From positions 1 to 6,392 of the forward strand of contig JAADIW010000085.1 of assembly GCA_013151115.1 (NCBI GenBank): 6,392 nt of DNA. Reading direction: 5' to 3'. The notes below the pieces were generated by a model, which was not told the DNA's origin, did no database searches, and worked only from the letters and a program-made list of their open reading frames with translations. Position 1 is the stretch's first letter. Each line of letters begins with the position of its first letter. This document shows positions 1 to 4,924 of the stretch, one piece after another. Origin of the DNA: Caldisericota bacterium. Lineage in GTDB: Bacteria > Bipolaricaulota > Bipolaricaulia > Bipolaricaulales > Bipolaricaulaceae. Made by a program: the position numbers and the translations under genes.

Positions 1-275
1 AAGAGCCCGAGCTCATGCCCGGCCGCCCGCAACGCCTCCTTCAGCGCCCCGCAGGTGGTGGTGGTGAGCCCGCTGGAGTGCCAGTCGAACCCCAGCAGGC
101 ACCCCAGGGCCTGGAACCAATAGGGATCGGCGAGTCGCTCCAAGACCCCCCTGGTGCCGAAGGAGTCGGCCAACGCCCAGAGGATGGCCTCCGACAGCGC
201 CACCATCCTCCGGAAGAGCCAACGCGGGGCCTGCCCCCAGTGGAGGGGGAGGTCCGCCGTCCCCGTGCGCCGCAT
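1..275 (-). CDS. DUF763 family protein, N-terminal part (runs off the left edge)
   Basis: This is an open frame without a stop from an ATG at 275 down to the window edge, giving about 91 residues. The translation starts MRRTGTADLPLHWG and continues with APRWLF (residues 17-22), DPYWFQALGCLLGFDWHSSG (about 50-69) and then TTTTCGALKEAL. The MxRTGTADLPLH opening and the FDWHSSG segment are hallmarks of the DUF763 family, which is found in thermophilic archaea and scattered bacteria and has no established function that I know of. The start is well supported because the family begins exactly here. No Shine-Dalgarno sequence precedes it, and a possible promoter lies directly upstream, so the mRNA may be leaderless. 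The gene is divergent from the protease gene. The C-terminal part lies outside the window, so completeness cannot be judged. I infer no function. Confidence 0.85.
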   Translation of the reverse strand, partial: MRRTGTADLPLHWGQAPRWLFRRMVALSEAILWALADSFGTRGVLERLADPYWFQALGCLLGFDWHSSGLTTTTCGALKEALRAAGHELGL

Positions 276-284
276 GGCGCGATG

Positions 285-313
285 TTTTTACCCGCGGGGA
301 GGGGGGCGGCCAA
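285..313 (-). promoter_or_regulatory. Candidate leaderless promoter for the DUF763 gene
   Basis: Read on the minus strand, TTGGCC (308-313) and TAAAAA (285-290) are separated by 17 bp. Each hexamer matches its sigma-70 consensus at 4 of 6 positions. Transcription would start about 7 bases after the -10 box, within a few bases of the ATG at 275. That agrees with the lack of a ribosome binding site. It is a fair match only, in a very GC-rich stretch, and is unproven. Confidence 0.4.
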
Positions 314-401
314 GGCCCGCCCCGCGACGGGGTGTGGCCGGTTGGCCTGCCCCGATCCAACCCGTGTGAGCTTTCTTGTGGGTGAAAGACCTTTTTCGAG
401 G

Positions 402-407
402 TATAAT
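402..407 (+). promoter_or_regulatory. -10 box of the riboswitch-protease transcript
   Basis: A perfect TATAAT stands in an otherwise GC-rich intergenic region, about 190 bp before the protease gene. No good -35 hexamer sits 16-18 bp upstream; the nearest, TTGTGG at 376-381, is 20 bp away. The promoter may therefore be weak or depend on an activator. The start of transcription would be near 413-415, which leaves a long leader holding two hairpins and the riboswitch. Confidence 0.6.
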
Positions 408-414
408 GGGTTAT

Positions 415-478
415 GGGAGTCCCGAAGCGGTGGGCTCCCCGAGTAACCCGACGAGGAGGTGAAGCGCGGTCGGGTTGC
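415..478 (+). other. Two leader hairpins upstream of the riboswitch aptamer
   Basis: Two stems can be drawn between the presumed transcription start and the riboswitch. The first pairs 415-422 with 432-439 (8 bp, one G-U) around a 9-nt loop. The second pairs 443-452 with 469-478 (10 bp, one G-U; the inner 8 bp AACCCGAC/GTCGGGTT are perfect) around a 16-nt loop. The second loop contains a purine-rich AGGAGGTGAAG stretch that resembles a ribosome binding site, but no convincing start codon follows at a usable distance. I do not recognise these stems as part of a known RNA family. They could be a separate structured element, an RNA-stabilising 5' end, or incidental pairing in GC-rich RNA. Confidence 0.45.
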
Positions 479-494
479 TGGAAGGCTGGCATCG

Positions 495-601
495 GTCTTT
501 CGGCATCCCCGATAAAGGCAAACCCGTCGAGAGGCGGGGGCGCAAAGTCGCAGGCCCTCATATCTCGGAGGAGATTTAGGGCGGCTGGACTGCCGAAGGA
601 T
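495..601 (+). promoter_or_regulatory. Cyclic di-GMP-I (GEMM-I) riboswitch
   Basis: The conserved GEMM-I core is visible: AAAGGCAAACC (514-524), a hairpin closed by a GNRA tetraloop, then GCGCAAAG (540-547), and TGCCGAAGGA (591-600). P1 pairs 495-505 with 591-601 (CGGCA/TGCCG at its centre; two G-U pairs lower down). P2 pairs CCCGTC (523-528) with GGCGGG (533-538) around the tetraloop GAGA. P3 pairs GCCCT (554-558) with AGGGC (578-582), then an internal loop, then ATCTC (562-566) with GAGAT (571-575); that internal loop is where the family's tetraloop receptor lies. An ungapped comparison with the Vibrio cholerae aptamer puts G517 at the position called G20, the c-di-GMP-type base rather than the A of cyclic AMP-GMP types; I aligned this by eye. 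The P1 3' strand covers GAAGGA and the ATG at 600, and no terminator follows. Ligand binding would most simply block translation. Confidence 0.87.
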
Positions 602-1703
602 GTCAAAGCGGTTGCATAAGTTCGTGGTGATCTGTGGGTGGGTTATCCTCGCTTCCCTCATCCTCCTCGGCACCTCGTGGCACACCGTGCCGAATCCCCC
701 GGAGGGGGGTGTTCCCCACGGGGCCGGCGGTGCTTTCCTTCCCGCCAGGGACGCGGTCCAATGGGGACTGGCCGCGATCAACGCCCCGGCGGCGTGGCAT
801 GTGACCAGCGGGTCGGCCGAGGTGGTGGTGGCCGTCATCGATTCCGGCATCGACCACACCGTCCCGGAACTCGCCGCCGTCATGTGGAGGAACCCCGGCG
901 AGATCCCGGGGAACGGGGTCGACGACGATGGGAACGGGTACGTGGACGACGTCCACGGGTGGGACTTCCGGGACGAGGATCCGAGCTCCCTGAGCGGCAC
1001 GCCGATTTATTGGCACGGCACCTTCGTCGCGAGCCTGATCGCGGCCACCTACAACCCCCTGTTCGAGACGGGGGGAGTGGCCCCGGGGATCCGGATCATG
1101 GACCTCAGGTTCCTCGACTCCCGGGGGCTCTTCTACACCGACGATTGGGGGAAGCTGATCCGGGCGATCGATTACGCGGTGCGGAACGGGGCCCGGATCA
1201 TAAACCTCTCGATCTATTCGCGCGTGATACCGCCGGCGGGGGTGCGCCGGGCGCTCAAGCGAGCGGTGGAGGCGGGGGTCCTGGTGGTCGGGATCGCGGG
1301 GAACACCGGGTCCCGGGTGGGATATTTCGGCCGTTGGCCCGAGGTGGTGGCGGTGGGAGCCGTGGATGAGGGGGGACGCGTTGCCGCCTTCTCCAACCGT
1401 GGCCCCGAGGTCGCCCTGGTCGGCCCTGGGGTCGGCGTCGTCTCACAGGGGCCGGGCGGGCTTCCCCGGACCGCCTCCGGGACCTCCTTCGCCGCGCCCC
1501 ATGTGGCGGGCGTCGCCGCGCTGCTCCTCTCCATCCGCCCCGACCTCTCCCCGGCGGAGCTCCTGGGCTTCCTCCAGGAGAGCGCCGGGGACCTGGGGGC
1601 GCCCGGGAAGGACGAGGCGAGCGGGGCGGGGCTGGTGGACGCCGCCGCCGCGGTGAGGGCCGTGAAGGCCTCGCTGGGGATGGAGGAGCTCTTCAGCGAC
1701 TGA
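600..1703 (+). CDS. Secreted or membrane-anchored subtilisin-like serine protease (peptidase S8)
   Basis: The 367-residue product is a compact S8 protease. A hydrophobic segment at about 8-24 behind a basic N-terminus marks a signal peptide or anchor. The catalytic triad is present: Asp81 in VIDSGID, His139 in HGTFVAS (HGTHVAG in most relatives) and Ser296 in GTSFAAPHVAG. Asn235 in AGNTG is the oxyanion-hole residue. The Asp-rich insert VDDDGNGYVDD (107-117) looks like the calcium-binding type seen in several bacterial subtilases. Only about 50 residues lie between the signal and the catalytic domain, so no full I9-type propeptide is seen. There is no C-terminal adhesion or sorting domain. 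Expression is probably under the c-di-GMP riboswitch directly upstream. The start is uncertain: the ATG at 600 overlaps the only Shine-Dalgarno-like bases (595-600), so TTG at 612 (11-nt spacing, keeps HKF and the hydrophobic segment) is a real alternative. The substrate is unknown. Confidence 0.93.
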   Translation: MSKRLHKFVVICGWVILASLILLGTSWHTVPNPPEGGVPHGAGGAFLPARDAVQWGLAAINAPAAWHVTSGSAEVVVAVIDSGIDHTVPELAAVMWRNPGEIPGNGVDDDGNGYVDDVHGWDFRDEDPSSLSGTPIYWHGTFVASLIAATYNPLFETGGVAPGIRIMDLRFLDSRGLFYTDDWGKLIRAIDYAVRNGARIINLSIYSRVIPPAGVRRALKRAVEAGVLVVGIAGNTGSRVGYFGRWPEVVAVGAVDEGGRVAAFSNRGPEVALVGPGVGVVSQGPGGLPRTASGTSFAAPHVAGVAALLLSIRPDLSPAELLGFLQESAGDLGAPGKDEASGAGLVDAAAAVRAVKASLGMEELFSD

Positions 1704-1756
1704 TCCGCCGTTTCGGCGCTGTACCGTGAGGTGTGTTCCCTGGTCCGGAAGGGCCG

Positions 1757-1785
1757 TTGATTTGTGGTGTCCGAGGGGGGAGAAT
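1757..1785 (+). promoter_or_regulatory. Possible internal promoter before the SurA-like gene
   Basis: TTGATT (1757-1762) and GAGAAT (1780-1785) are separated by 17 bp inside the 111-bp gap between the protease and the chaperone gene. The gap also has a small CGCCG-TTT-CGGCG hairpin (1706-1718) just after the protease stop, without a T-run. The chaperone may therefore be transcribed partly on its own. Both signals are weak. Confidence 0.28.
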
Positions 1786-1802
1786 GGCGAAACCGATGTG
1801 AA

Positions 1803-1810
1803 GAGGTGAG
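1803..1810 (+). promoter_or_regulatory. Ribosome binding site that fixes the start of the SurA-like gene
   Basis: GAGGTGAG lies 4 nt before the GTG at 1815, which begins a perfect signal peptide (MKRFLAVLFLLF). The frame is open farther upstream to a GTG at 1764, but that longer N-terminus is polar, would bury the signal peptide and has no comparable site. Confidence 0.75.
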
Positions 1811-1814
1811 TTGC

Positions 1815-2522
1815 GTGAAGAGATTCCTTGCGGTCCTCTTTCTGTTGTTCCCCCTGGCGGCCTTCGCCCAAGCGCAATCGGAGGCGCCCCAGGTCGTGGC
1901 CGTGGTGAACGGCGAGGAGATCACCAAGCCCCAGCTCGACCGGTTGACCAACATCACGGGGGTGATCCTCTCCCTCTACCGGCAGTACCCGCGGTTCGCC
2001 CAGATGCTCCTCTCCACCGAGGAGGGAAAGGCCTTCCTGCGGGCCTACGAGCGTGATGTGTTGGAAAGCTTGATCAGCTGGCGACTCATCATTCAAGAGG
2101 CGCGGAAACGGGGGTTCACCGTGCCGCCGGAGGAGCTCCGGGCCGAGCTCGACAAAACGATCCAGGGGATCCTGGAGAAGAACGATCTCACCGAGGACGA
2201 GCTCGCGGAGATCCTCCTCACCCAACGTGGGCAAACGCTGGACGAGTTTAAGGCCCAGATCCAGCGGGACCTGGAGGAGCGGATGTTGTACGACCTCCTC
2301 AAGGAGGCGGTGACCGCCCAGGTCTCGGTGAGCGCGGAGGAGGTCAAGGCTTATTACGAGCGGAACCTCGACTCCTTCAAGGACGAGGAGGGGAAGATCG
2401 TCCCCCTCGATGAGGTGGCCGGGAAGGTCCTCGCCGCGGTCACCGAGGAGAAAAAGGATGCCGTTTGGAAGGAGTTTCTGGAGGAACTCCGAGCCAGCGC
2501 GGAGGTGGAGATCCGGCTCTGA
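1815..2522 (+). CDS. Exported SurA/PrsA-type chaperone lacking the parvulin domain
   Basis: The product has 235 residues from the GTG start. Residues 1-18 form a signal peptide with a likely signal peptidase I site after AFA, so the mature protein acts outside the inner membrane. VVAVVNGEEIT (27-37) is the usual opening of the SurA N-terminal domain. A long, charged, helical region follows (about 40-190), including AEEVKAYYERNLDSF (174-188), the segment that normally leads into the PpiC prolyl isomerase domain. Here about ten residues later the chain goes straight to PLDEVAGKV and a final helix with WKEFLEELRASAEVEI, which in SurA and PrsA normally comes after PpiC. The roughly 90-residue parvulin domain is thus absent, and the protein should bind unfolded clients without isomerase activity. 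It lies 111 bp behind the secreted protease, and may assist the protease or other exported proteins. The family call is firm; the partner is inferred. Confidence 0.85.
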   Translation: MKRFLAVLFLLFPLAAFAQAQSEAPQVVAVVNGEEITKPQLDRLTNITGVILSLYRQYPRFAQMLLSTEEGKAFLRAYERDVLESLISWRLIIQEARKRGFTVPPEELRAELDKTIQGILEKNDLTEDELAEILLTQRGQTLDEFKAQIQRDLEERMLYDLLKEAVTAQVSVSAEEVKAYYERNLDSFKDEEGKIVPLDEVAGKVLAAVTEEKKDAVWKEFLEELRASAEVEIRL

Positions 2523-2547
2523 GTCCCCCGGACGCGGGTGAGGATAT

Positions 2548-2573
2548 GGGGGCGCCGCGCGGCGCCCCCCTTT
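2548..2573 (+). terminator. GC-rich terminator hairpin between convergent genes
   Basis: A perfect 9-bp stem, GGGGGCGCC (2548-2556) with GGCGCCCCC (2561-2569), closes on a GCGC loop and is followed by CTTT. It lies 25 bp after the SurA-like stop and 9 bp beyond the stop of the facing DUF1015 gene. The short T-run is on the plus side only, so it best serves the protease-chaperone block, though the hairpin forms in both transcripts. Confidence 0.7.
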
Positions 2574-2578
2574 CGTCC

Positions 2579-3880
2579 TCAACTATCCTTTTCGATCCGC
2601 ATCCGCATCGCCACGAGCCCCGTGAGGAGCTTGGGGTAGAAATCAGTGGATTTCTGGGGCATACGCTCGCCCCGATCGGCCACCGCCAGGACCTCTTCCA
2701 CCCGCGTGGGATTGAGGAGGACGGCCATCTGGGCCTTCCCCTCGTCCACCGCCCGCACCGCCGCATCGGCGTAGGGGGTGTAATCCACGTGCGTTTGCTT
2801 GGCCAGGGCCTCGGCGTCGATCCCCAACAATCGCTCGAACACCGCGGCGTGGAGGATCGAGACGTCCAGCCGCTTCCACTCCGGAGGCTTGTCGCCGGGG
2901 ACGAGGCGCTCGATCGCCCTTTCGTCGTGCAGCGCGGCGGCGAAGAACCTCCCTTCGGCGTAGAGGACGAACACGTGCTCCGTCCCCAGCCCCGCGGCGA
3001 GCCGTTCCTTCGCCGTGGCCAGGGAATCCAGGGGCTCCACGTAGAAATCCTTCTCCAAAGCCGTGAGCAGACGCTTGAGGTCGAAATCCGGGAGCGAGTG
3101 GACGATGCGGTGGATGGGCCTGATGACGAGGCCCGGCTCCTCGGTGTTCACCAGGGTCACCATCCGGGAGGTAAAGGTCTCGGGGGGCACCGGTTTCCAT
3201 CCCTTGCGGAGGCACTCCTCCATGAAGATGCGGGCGGTCTCGAACCGGTGGTGTCCGTCGGCGATATAGGCCTGCAGCGGCCGCAGCGTCTCCCTCGCCG
3301 TCTCGATCACGCCGGGATCGGTGATCCGCCATAGGAGATGTTCGTTCCCGAAATCGTCCACCGCCCGCATCTCCGGATCCCTGCCGGACACGGCCCCAGC
3401 GATGGCCTGCGAGGCCCTTAGCGATGGATCCCGGTATAGGAGGAAGATGTGGCCGAAGTTGGCCTCGGTGGCCCGCAGCAGCTTCAGCCGATCCTCCTTG
3501 GGTCCCTTGAGGGTCCGTTCATGGGCCTTCACCCCGCTTTCCCGGAGGTCCAACAGAGCCACGAATCCCCTGCGCGTGTGTTCCCTTCCCTCCCATTCGA
3601 ATCGCTGCCAGTAGGCGTAGATACCGGGCTCGGGATCCTGAACCAGGATCCCTTCGGAGAGCCACTTGCGGAAGGTCTCGGCCCGACGCTCGTACTCGGC
3701 GTCGTCATCCGGGGGAACCTTCCCCCCGATCACCCGCACGATGTTATAAGGGGATCTGCGCTTGTACTCCTCCTCCTCTTCGGGGCCGATGCGGTCGTAG
3801 GGCTGCGTCACCACCGCGGAGAGGTCCCCCACGACCTCCGGGTTGTATCGGATGCCCCGGAAAGGGTAGATCACCGCCAT
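2579..3880 (-). CDS. DUF1015 family protein in a serine-synthesis operon
   Basis: The 433-residue product has the usual length and pattern of DUF1015: an N-terminal IYPFRGIRYNPE (4-15), TQPYDRIGPEE (25-35), SPYNIVRVIGG (43-53), a central AHERTLKGPKEDRLKLLR (119-136) ending in FGHIFLLY (142-149), the signature YIADGHHRFETA (205-216), and a C-terminal MPQKSTDFYPKLLTGL. No signal peptide or membrane segment is seen, so it is cytosolic. AGGGGGG ends about 4 nt before the ATG. It is the last gene of the operon, 69 bp behind serA. I know of no settled function for the family. The DGHHR motif (208-212) resembles the GxxR-type motif of ParB/Srx-fold proteins, a group that includes free-serine kinases such as archaeal SerK. 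With the neighbouring serA and aminotransferase, a role in phosphoserine/serine interconversion or its control is a reasonable but untested idea. The family call is firm; the function is not. Confidence 0.9.
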   Translation of the reverse strand: MAVIYPFRGIRYNPEVVGDLSAVVTQPYDRIGPEEEEEYKRRSPYNIVRVIGGKVPPDDDAEYERRAETFRKWLSEGILVQDPEPGIYAYWQRFEWEGREHTRRGFVALLDLRESGVKAHERTLKGPKEDRLKLLRATEANFGHIFLLYRDPSLRASQAIAGAVSGRDPEMRAVDDFGNEHLLWRITDPGVIETARETLRPLQAYIADGHHRFETARIFMEECLRKGWKPVPPETFTSRMVTLVNTEEPGLVIRPIHRIVHSLPDFDLKRLLTALEKDFYVEPLDSLATAKERLAAGLGTEHVFVLYAEGRFFAAALHDERAIERLVPGDKPPEWKRLDVSILHAAVFERLLGIDAEALAKQTHVDYTPYADAAVRAVDEGKAQMAVLLNPTRVEEVLAVADRGERMPQKSTDFYPKLLTGLVAMRMRIEKDS

Positions 3881-3949
3881 CCTGCCCCCCTTTCGGAGAG
3901 ACGCCAGGGGCGAGCCCCGACGCCGCGGAACCCATCGTCCATCGACCGG

Positions 3950-4861
3950 TCACCCCCCGCCCCTGGCGAAGGAGATCACGATCTCGGCCACCTCCTCCCC
4001 CACCCGGGCCTGGGCCTCCACCGTCTGGGCCCCGATGTGGGGGGTGAGGGTCACCTTGGGATGCTTGAGGAGGCGTTCGTCCTTGGGGGGTTCCTCCGAG
4101 AACACGTCGAGGCCCGCCCCGGCGAGCTTCCCCGAGTCCAACGCCGCGAGCAGCGCCCCTTCGTCCACCACGCCGCCCCGGGCGCAGTTGACGATGTACG
4201 CCCCGTCCTTCATCTTCGCGATTTCCTCTTCGCCGATCACCGGTCCCGAGGGGTCCGGGGGGATGTGAAGGGTGATGAAATCGCTCTCCCGGAGGAGCTC
4301 GTCCATGGAGACCAAGGGAACCTCCGGGAGGGGGGATTCGGTGAGGAACTTGTCGTAGGCGATCACCCGCATGCCGAAGCAGAGGGCGCGCTTGGCCACC
4401 TCGCGTCCGATCCGCCCGATGCCGATGACGCCCAGGGTCTTCCCGTGGAGCTCGATCCCCTTGAACGCTTTCTTCTCCCATCTCCCCTCGCGCATGGAAC
4501 GCGTGGCCTGGGGGAGGGAGCGGGCGAGGGCCAGCATATGGGCCAGCGTGAGCTCCGCCACCGAGATGGAGCTCGCCTTGGGGGTGTTACGCACCTCGAT
4601 CCCCCGCTCCACCGCCGCGTCCACGTCGATGTTGTCGAGACCCACCCCGGCGCGGACGATGAGACGGAGCCCCACCGCCGCCTCGATGGCGGGACGGCGC
4701 ACCTTGGTGGCGGAGCGGACGATGATGATCTCATACCCCTTCTTCAGTTCCGCGGCGAGCTCCTCGGGGGACATCCCCACCTTCTCCACCACCTCGAGGC
4801 CCGCCTCCCTGATCCTCTCCACTGCCCTCGGATCCAGCGGATCACACACGAGAACCTTCAT
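3950..4861 (-). CDS. serA: D-3-phosphoglycerate dehydrogenase, short form without ACT domain
   Basis: This 303-residue D-2-hydroxyacid dehydrogenase should oxidise 3-phosphoglycerate to 3-phosphohydroxypyruvate with NAD+, the first step of phosphorylated serine synthesis, in the cytosol. Visible motifs are VRAGVGLDNIDVDAA (69-83), the dinucleotide loop GIGRIG (147-152), Asp170 in AYDKF as the likely NAD-selecting residue, HIPPDPSG (199-206), catalytic Arg228 in NCARGG, Glu257 in FSEEPP and His275 in PHIGAQT. The chain stops just after the last dehydrogenase helix. Longer SerA proteins carry ACT or intervening domains that sense serine; this one has none and probably lacks serine feedback through that route. 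A strong AAGGAGG precedes the ATG by 4 nt. It follows the aminotransferase by 63 bp and precedes DUF1015 by 69 bp. A related 2-hydroxyacid dehydrogenase such as glycerate or hydroxypyruvate reductase cannot be fully excluded, but context favours SerA. Confidence 0.9.
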   Translation of the reverse strand: MKVLVCDPLDPRAVERIREAGLEVVEKVGMSPEELAAELKKGYEIIIVRSATKVRRPAIEAAVGLRLIVRAGVGLDNIDVDAAVERGIEVRNTPKASSISVAELTLAHMLALARSLPQATRSMREGRWEKKAFKGIELHGKTLGVIGIGRIGREVAKRALCFGMRVIAYDKFLTESPLPEVPLVSMDELLRESDFITLHIPPDPSGPVIGEEEIAKMKDGAYIVNCARGGVVDEGALLAALDSGKLAGAGLDVFSEEPPKDERLLKHPKVTLTPHIGAQTVEAQARVGEEVAEIVISFARGGG

Positions 4862-4890
4862 GTCCCCTCCTTCTTTCGCGGTGATGGGCG

Positions 4891-4898
4891 TTGCGCAA
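4891..4898. other. Short palindrome between matching heptamers, aminotransferase-serA gap
   Basis: The perfect palindrome TTGCGCAA is flanked by two copies of ATGGGCG in the same orientation (4884-4890 and 4898-4904). It lies in the 63-bp gap between the aminotransferase stop and the serA ribosome binding site. It could be a small protein-binding site or chance; no terminator is seen in this gap. Confidence 0.2.
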
Positions 4899-4924
4899 TG
4901 GGCGGTCAGTCCCCTCGCTTTCCC

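Noticed and set aside
445..476. Possible hammerhead or twister ribozyme in the leader (CCGACGAG and GTGAAG segments)
   Set aside because: The core bases do not fit: the hammerhead CUGANGA box is altered and no matching GAAA arm is seen, and the flanking stem needed for a twister does not form.
453..580. Upstream open reading frame behind AGGAGGTG in the leader (TTG at 475 to TAG at 577)
   Set aside because: The TTG is about 15 nt from the ribosome-binding-like bases, which sit in a hairpin loop, and translation would destroy the aptamer fold.
413..619. Open frame of 68 codons on the plus strand running through the leader
   Set aside because: It runs straight through the hairpins and riboswitch, has no ribosome binding site, starts at the predicted transcription start and its product looks like random GC-rich translation.
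41..1000. Long minus-strand frame of 319 codons antisense to the protease
   Set aside because: It is rich in Pro, Ser, Arg and Gly, has no recognisable motif and overlaps three better-supported features (DUF763, riboswitch, protease). It is a shadow of high GC content.
1764..1814. N-terminal extension of the SurA-like protein from GTG 1764
   Set aside because: It would place 17 polar residues before an otherwise perfect signal peptide and lacks a ribosome binding site, while GTG 1815 has one.
1443..2582. Long minus-strand frame of 379 codons antisense to the protease and chaperone
   Set aside because: The plus-strand genes in the same place carry catalytic motifs, a signal peptide and proper start signals; this frame is low-complexity and has none.
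2465..3334. Plus-strand frame of 289 codons opposite the DUF1015 gene
   Set aside because: It crosses the terminator hairpin, lacks domain signals and mirrors the codon pattern of the DUF1015 gene.
3900..3924. GACGCC direct repeat with GGGGCGAGCCCC between serA and DUF1015
   Set aside because: The stem is only 4-5 bp, has no T-run, and short repeats of this kind are common at this GC content; there is not enough to call a terminator or operator.
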